Assembly: GCF_020819595.1 (NCBI RefSeq)
Contig: NZ_JAJHNP010000014.1
Span: forward strand, 160,195 to 224,194
Source: Streptomyces barringtoniae
GTDB taxonomy: Bacteria > Actinomycetota > Actinomycetes > Streptomycetales > Streptomycetaceae
Direction of reading: 5' to 3'
DNA: 64,000 bases
The notes below the pieces were generated by a model. The model did no database searches, had not been told where the DNA came from, and was given only the letters and a program-made list of their open reading frames with translations. Shown piece by piece: positions 8,437 through 16,369 of this stretch (positions are counted from its first letter, which is position 1; each line of letters starts with the position of its first letter). The position numbers and the translations under genes are program-made.

Positions 8437-9112
8437 GCAGTCCTCACATGGAAGGGGTCGCAGTACAGAGGGGGCGCCCCTCACGTCTGCGGAACGGTAA
8501 CTGTCCACATATGTGCAGACAAGTGCGGCCTCGGACCTGCTTGGCGGTGGATGACTCCAATTGCTCGTCAGTCCACTCGGGCCGCGCCGCTGAAGGCGTA
8601 GTCCGTGACACGGTTCACGTTCTCGGAATGGCCTCCGCTTTTGTTCTTTCCTCGGTCTGCGCGAGGGCTTTCTGTATGTCCGTTATGACCCGGTGGGCGG
8701 CGCACCTTTTAACGCGGGATCTTGAGATATTCCTATGTGATGCAAGACATGCCCTTACTGCCTGCGCCGCCCGGCGGGGAGGTGCCAGGAAGGCGCCGAT
8801 GCATCTCGTGGGAGCCGCTGAGATCAGAGAGACTTGGTACCGTAGTCATCAACGGCCGAGCATGGGCCGCCTCGGAAGCCTTCGGCTTCTCAGGTCAGAC
8901 CGCGCCCCTGCTGGTCGGCCGGAACGCCCCACCCCCTGGCCGGAATTCGTGGAGCCAATTCGCGCTGTGGCCGGCGGGGTTGGCCAGAATTCTGGGAACC
9001 TCGTCCCGGAGTCCACTCGCCATCCAGTGTCGGCGAGGGGGTGCGAGCCCGCCTCAGCCAGTTGTTCGCCGACTCGCTTCCGGTCTCCTTGCCACGTGGC
9101 CACCTCTGGAAC
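8437..9112. other. Intergenic region with two small palindromes
   Basis: No gene is convincing here. A CACATATGTG palindrome near 8505-8514 lies about 70 bases upstream of the COG4705 start and is a candidate operator. A 12-bp perfect palindrome, CCAGAATTCTGG, sits at 8984-8995. Frames open in both directions lack family matches. Confidence 0.4.
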
Positions 9113-9275
9113 CACCGGACTCTCAGGCGTTTCATGGGTCATACCGCACGACTGTGCCAGCGGCAACCTGAACACATCCTGACTGCGGCTCGTTGATCAC
9201 TTGCGCAACACGAGCAGCACGGCGTCATGCACACACGCACCTTCTCCATAACGGCCGTCCGGCACACTTGGCATG
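9113..9275 (-). repeat. Decayed duplicate of a COG4705 upstream region
   Basis: This stretch resembles 10125-10292, which spans the first codons and promoter region of the next COG4705 gene. Shared blocks include CACCTGAACGCATCCTGACT (here with two changes), the GACGCCATGCGCACGCAC region and ATAGCGGCCCTCAG-like sequence. It still contains a vestigial start (MTHETPESPVVPEV against VTYETSESQAAPE). The repeats are direct and about 1.02 kb apart, flanking the intact gene, as expected of an old tandem duplication whose first copy has decayed. Confidence 0.65.
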
Positions 9276-9325
9276 CCGAGCCCGGCCGGAACGTGCGCGT
9301 CCGGCCCACCGAACCACCGTGTGGC

Positions 9326-10174
9326 TCAGGCCACGAATTCCGTCGCCTGCTCCGGTTCGGCGACGTCCCTGCGGGTGACGGAAAGGTAGATGACCAGCCC
9401 GAGGATGACCGCGAGGAACAGAACGCTGGTCACGACGGTGCCGAGGCCGAGGCCGTCGGTGGGCTGGGAGAGGTAGTCGCCGATCGAGGCTCCGAGCGGG
9501 CGGGTCAGGATGTAGGCGATCCAGAAACTCCACACTGCGTCCAGGTCCAGCGCGAAGTGCGCGATGGCCACGGCGGCGATGGCCGCCGCGAACAGGACGG
9601 CGGACAGCCAGTATCCGAGGTCGATGCGCTCGGACACCAGGTCACCGGCCGCGGTGCCCAGGGCGAAGGTGAACAGCACTGCCAGCCAGTAGAGGGACTC
9701 GCGGCTGGTGGTGTCGATGTGGTGGAGGGACAGGGTCCGCTCACGCTGGTACCAGACGATGAAGACGACCGCGAGGACGATCGCGAAAACCGTGGTGCTC
9801 GTCTCCAGCGGCACGCCCATGGTGTTGGTGAGGTTGTCGCTGATCAGCGTGCCGACGACGCTGATCAGTGCCACCGCCGGCCAGTACACGCCGACGCGGT
9901 AAGCCTTCGTTCGGAACTGGACGACCAGGGCGACGGCCAGCAGGGCACTCAGCAGGAACGACACGCCGGTCAGCCCGAGCCCCGCCTTCTCGTTCAGCAG
10001 GTCCGCCGCGGTTCTGCCGACCGTCGTGCACAGGACCTTGATGATCCAGAAGGAGAGGGTGACCTCGGGCACCTTGATTTCGCGCGGCCGGTGACGCGAA
10101 CGGGGCGTCCGGCCGTCCTCTGGTGCCGCCTGGCTCTCCGACGTTTCGTAGGTCACGTTGTCCGACCGTGCCAC
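9326..10174 (-). CDS. COG4705-type membrane protein
   Basis: A 282-residue multi-pass membrane protein paralogous to the one at 7138-8436. The first repeat begins KVPEVTLSFWIIKVLCTTVG and the second half has LYWLAVLFTFALGTAAGDLV, then FWIAYILTRPLGASIGDYLS. It ends shortly after the last membrane segment (LAVILGLVIYLSVTRRDVAE) and lacks the C-terminal soluble domain. The N-terminal 35 residues are polar and probably cytoplasmic. It is transcribed in the same direction as its paralogue, about 890 bases upstream, with a duplicated leader between, so it has its own promoter. Confidence 0.8.
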   Translation of the reverse strand: MARSDNVTYETSESQAAPEDGRTPRSRHRPREIKVPEVTLSFWIIKVLCTTVGRTAADLLNEKAGLGLTGVSFLLSALLAVALVVQFRTKAYRVGVYWPAVALISVVGTLISDNLTNTMGVPLETSTTVFAIVLAVVFIVWYQRERTLSLHHIDTTSRESLYWLAVLFTFALGTAAGDLVSERIDLGYWLSAVLFAAAIAAVAIAHFALDLDAVWSFWIAYILTRPLGASIGDYLSQPTDGLGLGTVVTSVLFLAVILGLVIYLSVTRRDVAEPEQATEFVA

Positions 10175-10324
10175 CGGGCACCTGAACGCATCCTGACTGC
10201 TGGCGCGCTTCGCCCACCCAGGCCGTCCTGTATGAGCAGGATGACGCCATGCGCACGCACACAGACGGTCTCTGCATAGCGGCCCTCAGTTCCTCCCTTG
10301 CCCACGTGATGGAAGAAGGCCGCC

Positions 10325-10723
10325 TTGAACGCTCCGACCACCGCCCTTGCGCCGACTGACCGCGCGACCGCATGGCTGCGGCGCCGGCTGGGCCGGGCCG
10401 TGCTGCTGTCCTACGTCTGTGCTCTGTTCATGCCGGGGCCCGGCATTTGGCTGCGCCACACGCATGCCCTGCCGCTCGGGCCACTCATCCACCTGCCGGT
10501 GTCCGCCGCCCCGTGCCTGCTGTCGCTGGTGCTGTTCTCGGCAGGGCTCCAGGTCCCCGTCCGTGAGCCGGGCGACGTCCTGCGGCGTCCGAGTGCGCTG
10601 CTCGCGGGGCTCGCGCTGCACCTGACGATTCCGCTTAGGTGGCGAGTCGTACCTGCTGGCGGTACCGACTGTCTCGGTTGTCCAAGGGCAGCACTTCGTC
10701 CCGGAGTGCATCCCTGGGTGTGA
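10325..10723 (+). pseudogene. Bile-acid/Na+ symporter-like protein, truncated
   Basis: From a TTG start with an AAGAAGG ribosome site the frame gives an N-terminal membrane segment (AVLLSYVCALFMPGPGIWLR) and LLSLVLFSAGLQVPVREPGD followed by LLAGLALHLTIPL. This is the first quarter of a BASS-type (bile acid:sodium symporter or arsenite exporter-like) transporter, normally about 300 residues with ten membrane spans. After LTIPL the sequence loses similarity. The remainder has been deleted, so no transport function is expected. Confidence 0.6.
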
Positions 10724-11276
10724 CGGTCGCATGACGTCGGGAGCCGCCTTCGCCGCGGTGTCCCCCTCTCATGTCTGGGCGGACATTCCTGGCGGGCGGA
10801 CAAGCAGGCTGTGACAGTGATGCCTGGACATGGGCGCCGAGGGACTGAAGGCCAAGGAGTCCTGACGGGGACTTACCTTCATGTGGCGGTGCATCACCTG
10901 ACGGGGCTGCGGCCGGCGACCATCGAGTAGAGGTCCTGTCCTTGCCTGTCAGCGGCCACCAGCGCCGCCCGGCGAGCGGACGCGGAGTCGGCGGCAGCAG
11001 CAGCTTGAGAGCCCGTGGTCGCGAGTCGTTCGCTCGCCAATGATCTCCCGGTGGGGATTGTGGAACTGAGATCCTTCTCAGTGGCGTTCAGCGAGTTCTC
11101 GGCGGCGTCGTGGGACAGTAGTGCCACGTTAGGCGAATTTGCGATAGGAATCATCGGACAATAGTCAGTCCGCTTAAATGGGCTCGCGGGAGATATCAGC
11201 TCCCTCACGCCGCGCACATTGCTGCGTGAGTCGGGTTCTTGCGCGCCATGACGGAATAGGAAGACAGGAGACGCCC
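10724..11276. other. Region without a recognisable gene
   Basis: About 550 bases between the symporter fragment and the third COG4705 gene. Short frames exist on both strands (for example one ending TYLHVAVHHLTGLRPATIE on the plus strand at 10932) but none matches a family I recognise. The last 120 bases are less GC-rich and probably hold the promoter of the downstream gene. Confidence 0.3.
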
Positions 11277-12215
11277 ATGGCTATCACCGAGCCCCGGACC
11301 TCCAGATTGGGCCACCCAGCCAAGTATGTACTACGGAAACTCCCACACGTGACGGCGTTGTTCTGGGCACTGAAGATCGTCGCTGTGACTCTCGGGGAAA
11401 CGGGCAGCGACGAGTTTGCGATTCAGCTCAAGTTCGGCTATGTCGCCTGCGTGCTCGGCTTTTTCCTGTTCTTCCTGATCGTGGCTGGCATCCAGCTGCG
11501 GGCCAAACGATTCTATCCGGGAATTTTTTGGACGGTGATCTTCAGCACCAGCATCGCCGGCACTGCACTCTCGGATCTCATGGACCGCGGAATTGGCAAT
11601 TCCGGCACCGTGACCAAGAATGGGATCGGTTACGGGCCAGGCGCGGTCATCCTCACCAGTCTCCTAGTGGTCGTCTTTCTGGTGTGGTGGCGTACCGGAC
11701 AGACCTATGATGTGGAGAAGATCGCCACCCGCAAGGGCGAGATCCTGTACTGGATCGCGATCCTGGTGTCCAACACCCTCGGCACCGCCAGCGGGGACTG
11801 GCTGTCCCACAGCACCGGACTGGGATTCCGCGATGCCTTCTTCATCATCGCCGGAATCATGCTGGTGCTGCTCGTCGCCCACTACGTGACCAACATCAAC
11901 AGCATGGTGTTGTTCTGGCTGGCGTTCATCCTGACCCGCCCATTGAGCGCCGCCGCCGGTGACTCGATCACCAAACCTGTCAGCGAGGGAGGACTCGGAC
12001 TGGGAACGCTGTGGGGCTCGATGGCCCTCGTGGGAGTGTTGGCCGCGTTGGTCGCCTACCAGACCTGGCAAATCCGACGCCACCCGCTCGACCTGCTGCC
12101 GGCCCCGACCCACAGGATCACCGGACAACCACAGCGGCCCAACGGGCAGGTAGTCCTGGCCTACGGTCCGCACCCCGACCAGATCGTCGAGGCCTCAACG
12201 AGGGCACCTCGATGA
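11277..12215 (+). CDS. COG4705-type membrane protein
   Basis: The third paralogue, 312 residues, on the opposite strand to the other two. It starts at the ATG at 11277, which has AGGAG six bases upstream; an earlier in-frame start at 11178 is rejected. KLPHVTALFWALKIVAVTLG (near residues 20-39) and LYWIAILVSNTLGTASGDWL with FWLAFILTRPLSAAAGDSIT are the repeated signature. A long polar tail of about 50 residues follows the last membrane span. It is the most divergent of the three, which suggests separate acquisition rather than recent duplication. Function is unknown; all three sit in the cytoplasmic membrane. Confidence 0.8.
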   Translation: MAITEPRTSRLGHPAKYVLRKLPHVTALFWALKIVAVTLGETGSDEFAIQLKFGYVACVLGFFLFFLIVAGIQLRAKRFYPGIFWTVIFSTSIAGTALSDLMDRGIGNSGTVTKNGIGYGPGAVILTSLLVVVFLVWWRTGQTYDVEKIATRKGEILYWIAILVSNTLGTASGDWLSHSTGLGFRDAFFIIAGIMLVLLVAHYVTNINSMVLFWLAFILTRPLSAAAGDSITKPVSEGGLGLGTLWGSMALVGVLAALVAYQTWQIRRHPLDLLPAPTHRITGQPQRPNGQVVLAYGPHPDQIVEASTRAPR

Positions 12216-12398
12216 GGCTGAGGCGGCCGCCTGGGTGTTGTCTCGATGTGGGTGGTGCCGTGGTGGCCACCGCGAACGGCACCCCCGTCGCTAGGCCCTC
12301 GGCTCAGTCGTAGAACCGGCTCACCGCAGTGACCTGCAACTCCCCAGGACGAGGACCTCCAGCCGTTCCTCCAACGGCCCTGACAGCCGACGGTCCGC

Positions 12399-12690
12399 CT
12401 ACGTACCGAGCGCGGCGAGCAGCTCCTGCCGCGTACCGAACACCTCGACGCGGTGTCGCCGCAAATGCATCGGCCAGTCCCGGGCCGCCCGCGCATACGC
12501 CCCGCCACGAGATCGGCGACGGCGCCCCGCCCGACGGCAGCGTACGAAGCCAGGCGTTCACCGCCCGCGGGCCGTACTCGTCCTCGAACACGAAGTCGTC
12601 GTCGAACAGCACCAGCGTCCGCTCGACGGCTCCTCCTGCCGGCATCTGGCAGGAGAACCCGTGCCGGATCAGTAGCTTGCGCACACCTGC
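12399..12690 (-). pseudogene. Hypothetical protein, frameshifted
   Basis: The minus strand encodes LLIRHGFSCQMPAGGAVERT, VLFDDDFVFEDEYGPRAVNA and WLRTLPSGGAPSPISWRG in one frame. In another it encodes a convincing C-terminus, RDWPMHLRRHRVEVFGTRQE then LLAALGT, ending at 12399. A shift near 12485 separates them. I do not recognise the family. It is co-oriented with the RsbW-like ATPase upstream and could have been the last gene of that unit. Confidence 0.5.
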
Positions 12691-12784
12691 AGGGTGTAGC
12701 TCGTGTGGAAACCACCTGAGGGGGAGAAGGGGACGCCGAACCGCCGGGGCTGTCCTTCCGTGCACCGGGCGGGGTATGTGGGTG

Positions 12785-13107
12785 CTAAAGGGAGGCCCGC
12801 AGGCCCTCCAGGACGAGCGAGAGCAGCGTCGTGTCCAGCTCGGTGGCCTCGGCGGCGGCTCGCCCTTTGGCGTGGCACTCAGCGAGTCGTCCGCGCCATG
12901 CGGCCTCGGCGCGCATGACTTCGGTGCGGATATCCGCCAGCGCCAGATCGGTTTCGGTGCGCAGTCGTACGAGGTCGGCGGGTGTAGGCGCAGGGTGAGG
13001 ACGGTGATCGTGCCCTCCGTGCGGCGGGGTACGGCCAGCTCCACGCATCGCTCCGGATCGGCGACGCCCGCCAGCTCGTCTTCGGGCAGCAGCCGCAAGG
13101 TCAGCAT
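12785..13107 (-). pseudogene. Small coiled-coil protein, frameshifted
   Basis: Reading starts at the ATG at 13107 (MLTLRLLPEDELAGVADPER, CVELAVPRRTEGTITVLTLR), then must shift frame near 12990 to continue as ADLVRLRTETDLALADIRTE, VMRAEAAWRGRLAECHAKGR and TTLLSLVLEGLRASL. One base seems to be missing in the CACCCGCCGAC stretch. The intact product would be about 107 residues and mostly helical. The start overlaps the stop of the ATPase gene upstream, which indicates translational coupling. No family is recognised. Confidence 0.55.
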
Positions 13108-13517
13108 GCCGGGACCGCCAGCTCCGCCCAGACGGTTTTGCCCCAGCGCTTTCGGTCGTAGCCCCAACGGTGTGACAGCGCGTCGATCAGTACGAGGCCG
13201 CGTCCAGTCTCGTCGCCGCCGGCGACCGGACCCATTTTCGGCAGGGCCTGGGATTTGTCGGTGACGCCGATCCGTACGAGATCGTTCGTGACGCGCCGGA
13301 CGGACACCCGAATCAGACGGCACGGGGTGTGGCGGACTGCGTTGCCCACCAGCTCGGAGACGATCAGCGCGCCCGCATCGGCCATCTCGCCTATGCCCCA
13401 CGTGTTCAGTGGAGCCGAGAGGAGTCGCCGGGCCCGGCGGGCCGTCTCGGGCTCGCAAGGGAGGGTTTCGGTGTAACCGGCCGGTCCGACTGTGGTGGGT
13501 CTGGTCATGACGCTCAC
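13101..13517 (-). CDS. RsbW-like ATP-binding anti-sigma regulator
   Basis: A complete 138-residue HATPase_c protein: LIVSELVGNAVRHTPCRLIR is the N-box, VRIGVTDKSQALPKMG the G1 region and ETGRGLVLIDALSHRWGYDR the G2 region, ending in KTVWAEL, the standard last strand of this Streptomyces family. Such proteins bind sigma factors or STAS antagonists and phosphorylate the latter; many in Streptomyces are orphans. Its stop overlaps the next start (ATG at 13107), so it heads a small unit. Upstream lies a decayed DUF5753 regulator, a family that often neighbours these ATPases. Confidence 0.85.
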   Translation of the reverse strand: MSVMTRPTTVGPAGYTETLPCEPETARRARRLLSAPLNTWGIGEMADAGALIVSELVGNAVRHTPCRLIRVSVRRVTNDLVRIGVTDKSQALPKMGPVAGGDETGRGLVLIDALSHRWGYDRKRWGKTVWAELAVPAC

Positions 13518-13679
13518 GGGGTCGTCTCCTTGGGGCCGGACGTCCCGCTCGCCACCGGGGGGGTGCCAGCGGGACTCTCCTCCACTGCGGCCGAAAGGAG
13601 CCTGGTCTGCCCCGGCGACGCCAACGACCGTACGGAGAGCCGGAGTTTTGCCTCAACGGTTGCCGGGAATTGCGCGATG

Positions 13680-13916
13680 TCATCCGAGGGAGTCGATCGC
13701 CGTGTTGATCAAAGCGCGGGGCGGCGTTGCCGTGGACAGCCATCTTCGTCAGCTCACCGAACGCCTTGCGATAGTCGGCAAGTTCGCGCGGTTGCACCAC
13801 GTTGACCTCGGCCGTGAGGGTTTCCACGACGCTGCGTGAGCCGTCATGGAGGTAGAACGCCTCCAGCGGCCACACGGTCCGCAGTGCGGTGAAGGGGATG
13901 ATGCCCAGTTGTCGCA
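13680..13916 (-). pseudogene. DUF5753 regulator, C-terminal fragment
   Basis: GIIPFTALRTVWPLEAFYLH, ETLTAEVNVVQPRELADYRK and FGELTKMAVHGNAA are the C-terminal half of the DUF5753 domain found in XRE regulators of Streptomyces that pair with DUF397 proteins. A further shift gives the native ending RALINTAIDSLG with its stop at 13680. The N-terminal helix-turn-helix is missing; the sequence instead joins a DUF5131 start at 13917. Confidence 0.7.
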
Positions 13917-13994
13917 TCCCTTGGAGACGCGGTCGTATCCCGCGGTCGGGTTCCACGTCGCCTCGGTCCACTCGATCGCGCTGCGGTCACTCAC
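13917..13994 (-). pseudogene. DUF5131 (phage Gp37/Gp68-like), N-terminal stub
   Basis: The first 26 codons read VSDRSAIEWTEATWNPTAGY then DRVSKGCDN, the highly conserved start of DUF5131 proteins, which occur in phages and mobile elements. The match stops just before the expected Cys-Tyr and continues into the DUF5753 fragment in another frame, marking a deletion junction. Confidence 0.7.
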
Positions 13995-14130
13995 CGGCCG
14001 GCCCTCCATCCCCTCGAACCGAGCCTCATCACCGACGGAGCAGTCGCGGCCCGCTGTAAGTGGGTGGTTCGTAAGGTGATGTCCGTTTCTGGATGAGGCT
14101 GAGCAAGGTCGCTGGTGGAGGTTCCGTCGG

Positions 14131-14529
14131 CTATGGCTTCCTGGCGAAGTTGCCGGTGTCGGCCTCGGTGAGGATCCCGAGTTCGACCAGGCGTTTCAGC
14201 TTGGCGCGAGTGCCTTCGACGTTCTTGGGCAGCAGTTCGTGGCCGAGGGCTTCGCAGACGTCCTTGGCCCGTAGCGGGCCGGTCGCGTGATTGAAGGCGG
14301 CGAGGATGCGGGGGTAGTCCGGGTGCTCGGGCAGGTCCGGTGTGTAGGCCGGGAGCCGGTCGGCGAGGCCGGTGATGGTCTTGCGGGTGATCGCGAGATG
14401 CTCCAGGTGGGTCTCGGCCTCCCGCAGCCGGGTCTGCAGGTCGTCGATCTGTGTGCGGAGGTCGTCGGCCAGGATCCGGGCGGCGTCTTCCTGGAGGTCC
14501 AGGGCGTCGAAGAGGGGCTCGATGTTCAC
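14131..14529 (-). CDS. IS accessory protein, winged-helix-like
   Basis: This 132-residue protein starts at the GTG at 14529, whose last bases overlap the transposase stop (GTGA), so translation is coupled. The N-terminal half is a coiled coil (EDAARILADDLRTQIDDLQT, RLREAETHLEHLAITRKTIT). The C-terminal half (DYPRILAAFNHATGPLRAKD, VCEALGHELLPKNVEGTRAK, LKRLVELGILTEADTGNFAR) has the helix pattern and hairpin of a winged helix. A coiled-coil dimer with a DNA-binding tail encoded inside an IS suggests a transposition helper or regulator, but no function is established to my knowledge. Confidence 0.7.
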   Translation of the reverse strand: MNIEPLFDALDLQEDAARILADDLRTQIDDLQTRLREAETHLEHLAITRKTITGLADRLPAYTPDLPEHPDYPRILAAFNHATGPLRAKDVCEALGHELLPKNVEGTRAKLKRLVELGILTEADTGNFARKP

Positions 14530-15374
14530 GCTGCCACCGCCTGCGTCTCGCGCCAGGTGGGGGCGTTCGCGCCGGTGAGGCGTCGGGTCATGACGTGGGT
14601 CATCGCCCAGTAGACGCGGGAGGCGGAGGAGGAGGTGTAGTGCTCGTAGTCGCGGACAAGGCGCCGGTGCAGTATCAGGATCCCGTAGGTCTGCTCGACC
14701 TTCCACCGCTTCGGCTGGGGCACGAACCCCTTGACCTGCGGGTTGCGTTCGACGATCTCGACATCGATGCCCAGGTCGGCGCCGTGCATGACGACCTGAT
14801 TCTTGAAGCCCTGGTCGACCAGGGCTTTGCGCACGGTTCCGCCGGCGTGCTCGGCGACCTGGTCCAGCAGGACGATGCCCGCAGTGTTGTCGTGGGTGTT
14901 CGCAGCGAGGACGACGACCGCGATGACCAGGCCAAGGACGTCCACGGCCAGGCCGCGCTTGCGGCCGGGCACCCGCTTGGCCGGATCGTGGCCACTCGTG
15001 GAGGCGGGGACCCCGGCGGCCACGTGGACACTCTGGGTGTCCAGCACCACCAGGGTCGGGTCCTCTAATCGTCGGGCCCTCTCCCGGACCTGGCAGCGCA
15101 GGAGTTCATGAATGACCTGGTCGGTCCCGTCGTCCCGCCATGCGGCGAAGTAGTAGTACGTCGCGCTCTTCTGCGGCAGATCGTGCGGGAGATAGGCCCA
15201 CTGGCAACCGGTCCGCCCCTGGTAGAGGATGGCGTTCACGATCTCCCGCATGTCGTAGGCGCCCTGATGACCGCTGACCGAGCGGTGCCGGTCCTTCCAC
15301 GCGGTGATCACCGGCTCGATCAACGACCACGGCTCGTCCGATAAGTCACTCGGATACGGCTTGCGTTCACTCAC
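14526..15374 (-). CDS. IS5-family transposase
   Basis: A complete 282-residue DDE transposase. The N-terminal DUF4096-type domain (YPSDLSDEPWSLIEPVITAW; RTGCQWAYLPHDLPQKSATY) is followed by the catalytic residues: Asp in VVLDTQSVHVAAGV, Asp in ALVDQGFKNQVV, and Glu in WKVEQTYGILILHRRL. No frameshift is present and both element ends are intact, so this copy may be active. The stop codon overlaps the start of the accessory gene. It belongs to a different subgroup from the transposases at 15548 and 41623. Confidence 0.9.
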   Translation of the reverse strand: MSERKPYPSDLSDEPWSLIEPVITAWKDRHRSVSGHQGAYDMREIVNAILYQGRTGCQWAYLPHDLPQKSATYYYFAAWRDDGTDQVIHELLRCQVRERARRLEDPTLVVLDTQSVHVAAGVPASTSGHDPAKRVPGRKRGLAVDVLGLVIAVVVLAANTHDNTAGIVLLDQVAEHAGGTVRKALVDQGFKNQVVMHGADLGIDVEIVERNPQVKGFVPQPKRWKVEQTYGILILHRRLVRDYEHYTSSSASRVYWAMTHVMTRRLTGANAPTWRETQAVAA

Positions 15375-15547
15375 CCGGTCACATCACCAGATCACCAACC
15401 GCGGACCGGCAGAGTCCGCCCCACCGCCACACGATCAGGCGACAGCAGATCCACTCAAAGACTCACGAACCGCCCACTAAGAACTCCTAACGAAATGATC
15501 TTCGCGGTAGTTGGATTGCTCCGGGCTTGGTGATCTGGGGGTGCGGG

Positions 15548-16369
15548 GTGGCGCGGCCGAAGCCATGGGAAGTCGACGACAAGCTGTGGGCGGTGATTGA
15601 GCCGGTGCTGCCCAGGGTCGAGCGTCGGCCCCGGCACCCCGGGCGCAGGCGGCATCCGGACCGGCTGGTGTTCCAGGGCATCCTGTTCGTCCTGCACACC
15701 GGGATCGCCTGGGAACACCTGCCACAGGAACTCGGTTTCGGTTCCGGCATGACCTGCTGGCGGCGCCTGGCCGAGTGGACCGAAGCTGACGTATGGCCCC
15801 GGCTGCACGAGGTCTTCCTCGCCAAGCTCCGCAGCGCGAACGCCCTGGACTTCTCCTGGGCGGCCGTAGACGGCTCACACATCCGGGCGTTAAAGGGGGG
15901 CTCCAAGACCGGACGAAGCCCCGTCGACCGGGGCAGAACAGGCAGCAAACACCACCTCATCACCGACGCCACCGGCATCCCGCTCGCCGTTACCTTGACC
16001 GGCGGCAACCGCAACGACGTCACCCAGCTGATCCCACTGCTTGAAGCGGTGCCGCCGGTGCGGGGCAAGCGCGGCCGGCCCCGCCGTCGCCCGGACGTGG
16101 TGCTGGGCGACCGCGGCTACGACCACGACAAGTACCGCCGTTTGGTCTGGGATCTCGGCGTGAAGCCGCTGATCGCCCGCCGGGGCGCCGAGCACGGCTC
16201 CGGACTCGGCACCCACCGCTGGGTCGTGGAGCGCGCGTTCGCCCACCTGCACTGGTTCCGCCGCCTGCGGATCCGCTGGGAGATACGCGACGACATCCAC
16301 GAAGCCTTCCTCACCCTCGGCTGCGCGCTGATCTGCTGGCGACGCCTGAACGCAGGTGTCGCTCGCTAG
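15548..16369 (+). CDS. IS5-family (IS1647-like) transposase
   Basis: A 273-residue intact transposase starting at GTG 15548 (VARPKPWEVDDKLWAVIEPV), chosen because relatives begin MARPKPWEV; the frame is open to a TTG at 15527. The catalytic residues appear as Asp in FSWAAVDGSHIRALK, Asp in VVLGDRGYDHDKYR and Glu in HRWVVERAFAHLHWF. Its stop codon is the TAG of a CTAG that has been duplicated by the downstream IS630, so the protein is unaffected. It is the same group as the broken copy at 6011-6452. Confidence 0.9.
   Translation: MARPKPWEVDDKLWAVIEPVLPRVERRPRHPGRRRHPDRLVFQGILFVLHTGIAWEHLPQELGFGSGMTCWRRLAEWTEADVWPRLHEVFLAKLRSANALDFSWAAVDGSHIRALKGGSKTGRSPVDRGRTGSKHHLITDATGIPLAVTLTGGNRNDVTQLIPLLEAVPPVRGKRGRPRRRPDVVLGDRGYDHDKYRRLVWDLGVKPLIARRGAEHGSGLGTHRWVVERAFAHLHWFRRLRIRWEIRDDIHEAFLTLGCALICWRRLNAGVAR

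Larger units (their letters stand above)
14060..15477 (-). mobile_element. IS5-family element with coupled second gene
   Basis: A 1418-bp insertion sequence. The ends are GTGGGTGGTTCGTAAG at 14060 and, on the other strand, GTGGGCGGTTCGTGAG at 15477 (14 of 16 identical). TAA flanks both sides (14057-14059 and 15478-15480), a 3-bp TNA duplication typical of IS5-family elements. It carries a transposase and a translationally coupled accessory gene. Its right TAA is also the left flank of the next element. Confidence 0.8.

Noticed and set aside
7057..8601. 514-residue plus-strand frame
   Set aside because: It is the exact antisense shadow of the COG4705 gene, Gly/Arg/Asp rich with no domain.
8984..8995. 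CCAGAATTCTGG palindrome as an operator
   Set aside because: Twelve-base palindrome without a gene start nearby; chance occurrence cannot be excluded.
12304..13971. 555-residue minus-strand frame
   Set aside because: It chains together a DUF5753 fragment, an antisense shadow of the ATPase and parts of two frameshifted genes; not a single protein.
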